A DNA stretch of 64,000 nt, taken from NCBI RefSeq assembly GCF_050003625.1, contig NC_134398.1:58365641-58429640 (forward strand), written 5' to 3'. Below the pieces are notes generated by a model. The model worked only from the letters and a program-made list of their open reading frames with translations, was not told the origin of the DNA and ran no database searches. The DNA is from Haematobia irritans. Its lineage: Eukaryota; Arthropoda; Insecta; Diptera; Muscidae. Position numbers and translations under genes: made by a program. Positions 56,650-64,000 of the stretch are shown here, piece by piece (within the stretch, counting starts at the first letter, position 1; each line of letters starts with the position of its first letter).

Positions 56650-57066
56650 TTTAAAGAAATCGTCCTTTATTAACTTAACTGAAATATTTAATTTTTAAAT
56701 TTAAGATAAACGCGCTTCAAATAGAGCTAAGACTTATTTTGAGTATTTAGCATCTTCGGTTTAAAGTTTTTTTTTTTTGGAATTATGAACACATTTTGTA
56801 CGTTGATGTATCCATTATAATTTGGATTTTTAAAGTGTCATTTCTTTGTACGTGAATAGCTTTATGAATATACCGCGAAAAGGGAATGCATATTCGGCAA
56901 ATGGAATCTCTATCTTAATTTTATTGATCCTAGATTTAAACAACATAGGTGGCTAAAAATCTTTATTTTAAAGAAGCCGCATCTTTGGCTCGGAGTCAAT
57001 ACCAAAATCTTTAAGGGTATGTCAAAATCTTTGGATACAAGTAAACTTTTTTTTTTTGAGTGCGGG
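56650..57066 (+). mobile_element. YR-B copy, piece 3 of 3
   Basis: AAAGAAATCGTCC, ACTGAAATATTTAATTTTTA and CTTTGGCTCGGAGTCAATACC, ending in a T-run and GAGTG. Confidence 0.7.
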
Positions 57067-57089
57067 GAGGACCAGGCTGGGACCTCTAT

Positions 57090-57532
57090 ATAGATCTAGT
57101 ATACCGATCGTCTTAGAATTATATTCTGAGTCGATTTAGTGATACCCGTCTGTCCGTTCATGTATTTTTGCGTTCAAAGTACAGCTTGCAATTAACCCTC
57201 TAATGCCCAATCCCGCCTTTAGGCGGGCTTCATTTAATATGGAAGCTTTAAGTAAAACTCATTTTAAGACAACAAAAATGGGTAAAATAAAAAGAAAACT
57301 TAGATTAAACTGTTCAAGAGGCTTTGCAGCATATACTTAATGTTACCGTATACATTTTTCTTGTTTAGTTTTCATGCTTTTGTGTCCTCAACATTGAAGA
57401 TTTAATCAGCTGGCAAAAAAATTGGGGCATTAGAGGGTTAAAGGCCGATCGTCCTTAAATTTGGCATAAGGCTAACTTTGGCTCAGAGGCGATCCCTATT
57501 GATTTTACAAAAAATAGGTTCAGATTAAGATA
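57090..57532 (+). mobile_element. HINE-B 5' fragment carrying a piggyBac-like MITE
   Basis: TAGTATACCGATCGTCTTAG, TTCAAAGTACAGCTTGCA and, after the MITE, GGCCGATCGTCCTTAAATTTGG follow HINE-B order. Confidence 0.75.
57196..57437. mobile_element. piggyBac-like MITE, 242 bp
   Basis: Flanked by TTAA at 57192-57195 and 57438-57441. Termini CCCTCTAATGCCCAAT and ATTGGGGCATTAGAGGG form an inverted repeat of about 17 bp. The TTAA target and CCC...GGG ends are the piggyBac signature. A GC-rich hairpin (CCCGCCTTTAGGCGGG) lies just inside the left end. No coding sequence. Confidence 0.9.
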
Positions 57533-57678
57533 CACTGAAAAAAATATTGACCTAATATGGAAGATTATGCAACTTAAATTTTAGGACTCAAAATTTACGC
57601 AGTGCTAAGGACAAAATTATTTAAAACAATGACATTTTAATCAAAAGAAAGTTTATAATCCTTGCTTCAAAAATTTTT
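57533..57678 (+). mobile_element. YR-B 5' part, first copy of a tandem duplication
   Basis: CACTGAAAAAAATATTGACC after TA at 57531-57532. HINE-A follows at the T-run. The whole segment is repeated 600 bp downstream. Confidence 0.8.
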
Positions 57679-58122
57679 ATACCCTCCACCATAGAATGGG
57701 GGTATATTAATTTTGTCATTCCGTTTGTAACACATCGAAATATTGCTCTAAGACCCCATAAAGTATATATATTCTGGGTCATGGTGAATTTCTGAGTCGA
57801 TCTGAGCATGTCCGTCCGTCACGCTAACTTCCGAACGAAACAAGATATCGACTTGATATTTGGCACAAGTAGTTGTTGGGCCATATCGGTCCACTTTTAC
57901 GTATAGCCCCCATATAAACGGACCCCCAAATTTGGCTTTCCCATCCTCTAAGAGAAGTAATTTTCATCCGATCCGGCTGAAATTTTGTACATGGTGTTAA
58001 TATATGGTCTCTAACAACCATGCAAAAATTGGTCCACATCGGTCCATAATTATATAAAGCCCCCATATAAACCGATCCCCCGATTTGGCTTGCCGAGCCT
58101 CTACGAGAAGCAAATTAAGATA
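57679..58122 (+). mobile_element. HINE-A 5' part, first copy of the duplication
   Basis: ATACCCTCCACCATAG after TTTTT, then one and a half array units. It stops at GAGAAGCAAATTAAGATA, where the duplicated YR-B begins. Confidence 0.8.
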
Positions 58123-58132
58123 CACTGAAAAA

Positions 58133-58268
58133 AATATTGACCTAATATGGAAGATTATGCAACTTAAATTTGAGGACTCCAAATTTATGCAATGCTAAGA
58201 ACAAAATTCTTTAAAATAATGACATTTTAATTAAAAGAAAGTTTATAATCCTTGCTTCAAAAATTTTT
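58133..58268 (+). mobile_element. YR-B 5' part, second copy
   Basis: Matches 57533-57678 almost base for base. The ATTAAGATA just before it is HINE-B flank from the first copy, showing the duplication carried the flank along. Confidence 0.85.
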
Positions 58269-59172
58269 ATACCCTCTACCATAGGATATTCTGGGTCGTG
58301 GTGAAATTCTGAGTCGATCTGAGCATGTCCGTCAGTCCGTCCGTCTGTTGAAATCACGCTAACTTCCGAACGAAACAATCTATCGACTTGAAACTTGGCA
58401 CAAGTAGTTGTTATAGATGTAGGTCGGACGGTATTGCAAATGGGTCATATCGGTTCACTTTTACGTATAGCCCCCATATAAACGGACCCCCAAATTTCGC
58501 TTTCCGATCTTCAAAGAGAAGCAAATTTCATCCGATCCGGCTGAAATTTTGTACATGGTGTTAATATATGGTCTCTAACAACCGTACAAAAATTGGTCCA
58601 CATCGGTCCATAATTATATATAGCCCCTATATAAACCGATCCCCCGATTTGACTTGCCGAGCCTCTAAGAAGAATTTCATCCGATCCGGCTGAAATTTGG
58701 TACATGTTGTTGGTATATGGTTTCCAACAACCATGCAAAAATTGGTCCACGTCGGTCCATAATTATATATAGCCCCCATATAAACCGATCTCCAGATTTG
58801 GCTTGGGGAGCCTCTAAGAGAAGCAAATTTCATCCGATCCGGTTGAAATTGGGTACATGGTGTCAGCATATGATCTCTAACAACCATGCAAAAATTGGTC
58901 TACATCGGTCCATAATTATATATAGCCCCCATATAAACCGATCCCCCGATTTGGCTTGCGAAGCCTCTAAGAGAAGCAAGTTTCATCCGATCCGGCTGAA
59001 ATTTGGTACATGGTATTAGTATATGGTCTCTAATAACCATGCAAAAATTAGTCCACATCGGTCTATAATTATATATAGCCCCCATATAAACCGATCCCCA
59101 GATTTGACCTCCGGAGCCTCGTGGAAGAGAAAAATTCAACCGATTCGGTTGAAATTTGGTACGTGGTGTTAA
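58269..59172 (+). mobile_element. HINE-A, interrupted by Himar1
   Basis: ATACCCTCTACCATAGG, missing about 70 bp compared with other copies before ATTCTGGGTCGTGG, then about five array units up to GGTACGTGGTGTTAATA, where Himar1 starts. The 3' end was not found beyond Himar1. Confidence 0.75.
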
Positions 59173-59376
59173 TAACAGGTTGGCTGATAAGTCCCCGGTC
59201 TGACACATAAATGGCGTCGCTAGTATTAAATGCACTGTTAGAAAAATATGTTTTTCATATGTTCCGATATAAACAAAATGTGTTTCGGGCACAAACACAA
59301 TATATTTAATTGCAAACATGTAATGTTCCTAAACTAACACTAAATGTTTGGGACATCTATGTTAATATGTTAGAAT

Positions 59377-59699
59377 CAAAAACAATAGAAAAGGAAGATT
59401 GGAAAATGGGCGACGTCATACCAAAAGTTGCATTTACGGTGTTCGATACATACACGTTCGTTCATTTTTAATTTGCAATATTTTTTGTTAAAAACTCACA
59501 AATGATGTTAAATTTTGTGTAAATAATAATGATTAACTTTTGACCGATTGTTCTACGTCATTCCCTGATATAAATTTCTTTTTATTCTTAGTTTAATTTG
59601 TGGAACAAAAAATCATAAACGACACGTTTGCATCGAACGCCGTCAATGGTTTGATACCCTCTGCTGCCATTTTCCCATCTTCATCTTCCATTGTTTTTG
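59377..59699. mobile_element. hAT-like MITE, 323 bp
   Basis: An 8 bp duplication GTTAGAAT at 59369-59376 and 59700-59707. Termini CAAAAACAATAGAA and, inverted, CAAAAACAATGGAA, both continuing towards GGAAAATGG. The other YR-E copy has the site once. An 8 bp duplication points to hAT. Confidence 0.85.
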
Positions 59700-60767
59700 G
59701 TTAGAATATATTATGTTTGGGACATGAATGTTTCATAAAAATCATATGTGTGAATGCAAACATATATAAATTTACAAATTTCGACTAAACATACATATGT
59801 TGTGATATTTTGTTCAAGGCGACAGAGAGAGTATAGAGAAAGAAATAGAGATGGAAACCGGGAGAGGTGACGAAAGATATCAACATAACATAGCAAAAGA
59901 ATCAAAAGAGAACAATTTCTGTGAAACCGTTTGTATGTTGTTTCGGAAAACCGTTTTATGATAAGGCCAAAAATTTGATATGCTTAAGTCTAAATATTAT
60001 TTAATTTGAATAAAGAGATTAGACATTCGGAACCAAGAGAATAGACATTTGAAAAACAAACAGCATATGTTTTCGCCTTGAGAGCAGCATTTTATGTATG
60101 TGTGGACATGTGTTTTGTTTACCATTTTGGCATTATGGGCACATTTTTTGTTTCGTTAAAAAAAATCAGGGATCTTCATAAAAATAACGAAAGGGCAATA
60201 TACTCTTTTTAGAGTTGGGGCAGTAAAATGAAAAAAAGGAGGAAATAGTGAAAGATTACACAGTAAAATGTATAAAAACAAAGTTTAGTTCCTCTTTATT
60301 AATAAGTAGTCCACGAGGAGTTGACGGACACCTTCAAATATAAAAGAGTTTTGTAGCTAAAACAATTAAAACAATTTATTTTCTTTAAAATGAATTATTA
60401 AAGAAAAATAAAAGGCATTTTAGGGCGATGGTGTTAAATGTTAGTAAAAAACTGTTCACGCATAAATAAATTTATGTTCATATTATAAAATTATTTATGT
60501 ATGTCTATACTCGACTCCACGTTCTTCTTTTGTTAGAGTTTTTGAATTCCTTCCAAATTTTAAAGTTTTGTACCAAAATCAGTTTTTTGTTACAAAATTG
60601 TTATTTTTGCAGTAAAAAATAATATTTTATCCAAAAATCAGTCAATGTTGTTTATATCAAGCACTGTTACTGACTATAAATCTGTAAAAACCCACATTTC
60701 GAAGTTTCATTATAAAAATTTAATATAGCATAAATATAAATGTGTAAATTAAAAAAAAAAAAGTTTT

Positions 60768-60840
60768 CGGTCGGAGCAGGAATTGAACCCACGACCCTTT
60801 GCATGCAAGGCAGACATGCTAACCACTGCTCCACGTGGCA
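60768..60840 (-). other. tRNA-like block Y in YR-E copy 2
   Basis: Minus strand GTGGAGCAGTGGTTAGCATG and GGGTTCAATTCC. Transcription from it would run left. Confidence 0.55.
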
Positions 60841-60952
60841 AACAAATGTTTGTTTCTGTTAAATAATGTTATGTTTGCATGGGCTCGTGGGTGCTGCAAA
60901 CTATGCTATATAAATGTAACTTATAACGATAATTATCTACTGGCGACTATAA

Positions 60953-61022
60953 CAGCTACGTAGTCCAGTGGATAGGGTGTTGGCTTACAAACTGTACGGT
61001 TCGATTCTCCGTGCAGGCGAAA
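60953..61022 (+). other. tRNA-like block X in YR-E copy 2
   Basis: TAGTCCAGTGG fits the A box consensus at every fixed position, and GGTTCGATTCT fits ten of eleven B box positions. It points right, away from block Y, across a 112 bp spacer with CTATATAAAT. Confidence 0.6.
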
Positions 61023-61452
61023 GGTAAAATTTGAAAAAAAATTATAAAAGTGAATAATTTCTTTAACATTATTTGTATTACAGAAAAAGGTGCCAAGAAC
61101 TAACAAATTTCGTGGATGTGAAAATTACGAGTATGTTAGGGAATGAGCACTATCGTCTTTGGGAAAAGTTCTTCCAAGCATACAATATATTTGGGCTCAA
61201 AATGCTTCCAAACATATAATATGTTCACATAAGACAAACATATTAATGTTTCGGCAGTATCCAATAATATATGTGCTTCCTGCAAAATATGTTTGGAACA
61301 TATGTTAAAGAAGCGATTTTTTTTGAGGGTGTGCATATTATTTTTATATAATAGCATATTATTTTTATATAGTGTCAAAATTCGACATCTGTAAGTCAAT
61401 TAGTTTGTGAGATAGAGTCTTTTGTGAAGCAACTTTTGTTATTGTGAAAAAA

Positions 61453-62473
61453 ATGGGAAAAAACGAATTTCTTGTTTTGATAAAATACTGGTTTCTGAAG
61501 GGAAAAAATACGGTGGAAGCAAAAACTTGGCTTGATAATGAGTTTCCGGACTCTGCCCCAGGGAAATCAATAATAATTGATTGGTATGCAAAATTCAAGC
61601 GTGGTGAAATGAGTACGGAGGACGGTGAACGCATTGGACGCCCGAAAGAGGTGGTTACCGACGAAAACATCAAAAAAATCCACAAAATGATTTTGAATGA
61701 CCGAAAGATGATGTTGATCGAGATGGCAGAGGCCTTAAAGATATCAAAGGAATGTGTTGGTCATATCATTCATCAATATTTGGGCATGCGGAAGCTCTGT
61801 GCAAAATGGGTGTCGCGCGAGCTCATATTTGACCAAAAACAACAACGTGTTGATGATTCTGAGCGGTGTTTGTAACTGTTAACTCGTAATACACCCGAGT
61901 TTTTCCGTCTATATGTGACAATGGATGAAACATGGCTCCATCACTACACTCCTGAGTCCAATCGACAGTCGGCTGAGTGAACAGCGACCGGTGAACCGTC
62001 TCCGAAGCGTGGAAAGACTCAAAAGTCCGCTGGCAAAGTAATGGCCCCTGTTTTTTGGGATACGCATGGAATAATTTTTATCGATTATCTTGAGAAGGGA
62101 AAACCCATCAACAGTGACTATTATATGGCGTTATTGGAGCGTTTGAAGGTCGAAATCGCGGCAAAACGGCCCCATATGAAGAAGAAAAAAGTGTTGTTCC
62201 ACCAAGACAACGCACCGTGCCACAAGTCATTGAGAACGATGGCAAAAATTCCTGAATTTGGCTTTGAATTGCTCCTCCACTCACCGTATTCTACAGATCT
62301 GGCCCCCAGAAAGGATGCTCCCAGGGAAAAAATTTGGCTGCAATGAAGAGGTGATCGCCGAAACTGAGGCCTATTTTGAGGTAAAACCGAAGGAGTACTA
62401 CCAAAATGGTATCAAAAAATTGGAAGGTCGTTATAATCGTTCTATCGCTCTTGAAGGGAACTATGTTGAATAA
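61453..62473 (+). pseudogene. Himar1 transposase copy 2, third catalytic aspartate deleted
   Basis: Starts at the ATG at 61453 (MGKNEFLVLIKYWFLKG) and stays open through the two helix-turn-helix regions to SERCL, where TAA stands at 61873-61875. TGA at 61978-61980 replaces a tryptophan codon. A 26 bp deletion near 62308, between DLAP and the AGKK-type block, shifts the frame and removes the PSD motif with the third aspartate of DD34D. The first two catalytic aspartates (MDETWLHHY, HQDNAPCH) remain. The N-terminal third is the best-kept Himar1 region in the window. Confidence 0.9.
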
Positions 62474-62551
62474 TAAAAACGAATTTTGACAAAAAATGTG
62501 TTTTTCTTTGTTAGACCGGGGACTTATCAGCATACCTATTAAATTCATTGC

Positions 62552-62634
62552 TGCTGCGCCAATTTTGCACCACTTCTGGGTGCAAAAAGACCATTTTCAC
62601 TACTTTTTTAGTGAAGGTTTTCTTGCTGGGTAAC
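62552..62634 (+). repeat. H-like 3' fragment
   Basis: TGCACCACTTCTGGGTGC, then GTGAAGGTTTTCTTGCTGGG, resembles the H termini. Confidence 0.4.
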
Positions 62635-62654
62635 ATTGTTTTCGTCCTATTAAA

Positions 62655-62800
62655 ATTTTAAGTATAGTGGTTCATATATAAATATATGTATATGGAAATA
62701 TAAACTTTTATATATCTCCCAACAAATTTAAAGGATTTCAAATGGTATCAACTATTTTGGTTTACAAAATGGTGAAGGGTATACTATAGTCGGACCAAAT
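62655..62800 (+). mobile_element. HINE-B 3' fragment, decayed
   Basis: ATATATCTCCCAACAAATTT, CAAAATGGTGAAGGGTATAC and TATAGTCGGACC follow HINE-B 3' order. The terminus itself is lost. Confidence 0.5.
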
Positions 62801-62947
62801 ATCTATCTGTTAAATTGGATCACTTATTTTTGCACTTCATAGACAAGTGTTTGTAAAATAAATGAAATTAGTGGATTGAAACCTTGTCATATGTCGACTT
62901 TAACTCTATTAATTGAACGGCAAGATGAATTCATTATATGAAATTTT

Positions 62948-63178
62948 TTGTTCCATTATAGCTCATGTTTATTTGACATATCGAAGGCTGAGACTCATTA
63001 CTCTCCTTACGCTGTCATTTCTGAAAATGGAATTTCAGCTGAAATGCTAATTGATCTAACAAAAAATTTCAAGAAATTTTATGGAAATTCTTGGTTAAGA
63101 AGAAGTCTAATAGCGGACAATATTATATCATATAAATATCATAGAAAGAATATGATCACCTCAAACTTCTTCTATTAA
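62948..63178 (+). other. Open frame with an upstream acceptor-like site, possible exon
   Basis: Seventy-six open codons (CLFDISKAETHYSPYAV, NGISAEMLIDLTKNF, YGNSWLRRSL) end at TAA. Just before, TTTTTTGTTCCATTATAG looks like a 3' splice site. The frame uses more varied codons than the chance frames around it. No family recognised. It could be a real exon, a captured exon or chance. Confidence 0.25.
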
Positions 63179-63204
63179 GAGCAAAATGCTGTTTCACGAC
63201 GGGG

Positions 63205-63300
63205 AATATCCAACCGTGCGTCCGTCGGTTGTATATTAGCTCCCATTTAAACCGATCCCAAGCTTTGACTTCTTGAGGACGAGAAAATTTAATCAAGTTC
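63205..63300 (+). mobile_element. HINE scrap
   Basis: GTGCGTCCGTCGG and TAGCTCCCATTTAAACCGATCCC. Confidence 0.4.
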
Positions 63301-63429
63301 ACATTTGGGGCTGAGTTATTGAGAAACGGGTTCGGTTTATTCGCGAGATTCCGGCCGAAATGTTATAAAAAGTATGCCAAAATTAGACTGAGCGGATGTA
63401 CCATTTGAAGCGTAGTTGAGGTCAATATT

Positions 63430-63588
63430 TAATATATGTTTGCATCCAAGCATATTATATTTACAATGATTTTATGTCCCAAACATAATATGTTCTAATA
63501 TATTAACATATATGTTATGCTAGTTTATGAACATTATATGCTTGCACTTAAAAATAATGTGCTAAAAATTTGAGTTCCAAACATATGT
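63430..63588 (-). mobile_element. YR-D/YR-E subterminal fragment
   Basis: Read on the minus strand, CATATGTTTGGAACTC, then ATAATGTTCATAAACTAGC and ATATGCTTGGATGC, match the left subterminal region of YR-D. Both termini are missing. Confidence 0.6.
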
Positions 63589-63624
63589 TCGCAGCACCCA
63601 GAAGAAGACTAGATAGATACATGG
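63589..63624 (+). mobile_element. HINE-B 5' fragment hit by a SINE
   Basis: GCACCCAGAAGAAGACTAGATAGATACATGG continues after the SINE as TGTCTTTAGC. The copy at 25730 reads CACCCAGAAGGAGACGAGATAG and ACACATGGTGTC. Confidence 0.65.
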
Positions 63625-63974
63625 GAGCCACCGTGGTGCAATGGTTAGCATGCCCGCCTTGCATACACAAGGTCGTGGGTTCGATTCCTGCTACGACCGA
63701 ACACCAACAAGTTTTTCAGCGGTGGATTATCCCACCTCAGTAATGCTGGTGACATTTCTGAGGTTTTCAAAGCTTCTCTAAGTGGTTTCACTGGAATGTG
63801 GAACGCCGTTCGGACTCGGCTATAAAAAGGAGGTCCCTTGTCATTGAGCTTAACATGGAATCGGGCAGCACTCAGTGATAAGAGAGAAGTTCACCACTGT
63901 GGTATCACAATGGACTGAATAGTCTAAGTGAGCCTGATACATCGGGCTGCCACATAACCTAACCTAACCTAACC
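63625..63974 (+). mobile_element. tRNA-derived SINE, 350 bp
   Basis: The duplication TACATGG lies at 63618-63624 and 63975-63981. The head has Pol III-type boxes (GTGCAATGGTTAGCATG and GGTTCGATTCC). The 3' part (TGGTATCACAATGGACTGAA, then GTCTAAGTGAGCC) also stands at the 3' end of the LINE at 21136-22063, and both end in AACCT pentamers. A LINE of that type is the likely source of its copying machinery. No protein is coded. Confidence 0.9.
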
Positions 63975-64000
63975 TACATGGTGTCTTTAGCAATAATGAT

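Larger units (their letters stand above)
59233..61331 (+). mobile_element. YR-E element, 2099 bp, inside Himar1, holding a hAT-like MITE
   Basis: Termini CACTGTTAGAAAAATATG and TTTTTTTTGAGGGTG, TG at 59231-59232 and 61332-61333. Removing it joins TAGTATTAAATGCATATTAT, as in the intact Himar1 at 46110. Without the MITE it is about 1768 bp. Confidence 0.9.
59175..62539 (+). mobile_element. Himar1-type mariner, split by YR-E
   Basis: Left end ACAGGTTGGCTGATAAGTCC, right end decayed (GACTTATCAGCATACCTAT). TA at 59173-59174 and 62540-62541. YR-E occupies 59233-61331. Without it the element is about 1264 bp, 25 less than the full-length copy. Confidence 0.9.

Overview
The window looks like repeat-rich, gene-poor DNA from a higher (calyptrate) fly. 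The best pointer to the organism is three traces of a Himar1-type mariner, with the terminal repeat and transposase known from the horn fly Haematobia irritans. A muscid fly, possibly Haematobia itself, is the most likely source (inference). No convincing host gene, rRNA, functional tRNA gene or CRISPR array was found. Nearly everything recognisable is a mobile element, often nested inside another.

Names used below. HINE-A, HINE-B and HINE-C are three families I read as non-autonomous Helentron-type (DINE-1-like) elements. They start with ATACCC next to a T-run, carry a GTCC/GTCT microsatellite and a tandem array with a 153 bp period. They carry an inverted copy of the 5' end close to a GC-rich hairpin, and end near TATACTTGTTT (A, C) or CCTTACTTGTTT (B). 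YR-elements are a group with termini CAC...GTG that duplicate a two-base target which is always pyrimidine-purine (TA, TG or CA). They resemble non-autonomous CACTA/CMC transposons. H is a repeat with CCCAGCAAA termini.

Layout. 0-4 kb: old HINE and H fragments. 4-8 kb: a 4 kb HINE-C inserted in an H repeat and itself hit by a DD41D mariner relative. 8-11.8 kb: a HINE-A remnant split by two YR-elements, a second DD41D copy, a BED zinc-finger scrap and a small MITE. 11.8-17.9 kb: a candidate solo LTR, a second H composite, and a complete HINE-B flanked by 94 bp inverted arms, then a HINE-A. 18-23.8 kb: a mariner remnant, a DD37E Tc1/mariner element, a shattered BEL/Pao retrotransposon (LTR, primer site, gag) broken by a LINE and two YR-elements, and an opposing BEL protease fragment. 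25-35 kb: YR-B, HINE-B, a third DD41D copy in HINE-A, a 2.7 kb YR-E with a second YR-element inside it, and a pogo-like element holding HINE-C. 37-42 kb: H, YR-A, two YR-D copies and HINE-C. 44-47 kb: a hAT-like element and a full-length but dead Himar1. 49-57 kb: a YR-B split by two long HINE-A copies, which carry YR-D, YR-I and YR-A. 57-62.5 kb: a tandem duplication leading into a nest of HINE-A, Himar1, YR-E and a hAT-like MITE. The window closes with a tRNA-derived SINE.

The pieces fit together as an insertion history rather than as a pathway. Many insertions have an uninterrupted relative elsewhere in the window, so the empty sites can be read directly. Apart from two 237-codon catalytic-only DD41D frames, every transposase or retroelement reading frame recognised here is broken.
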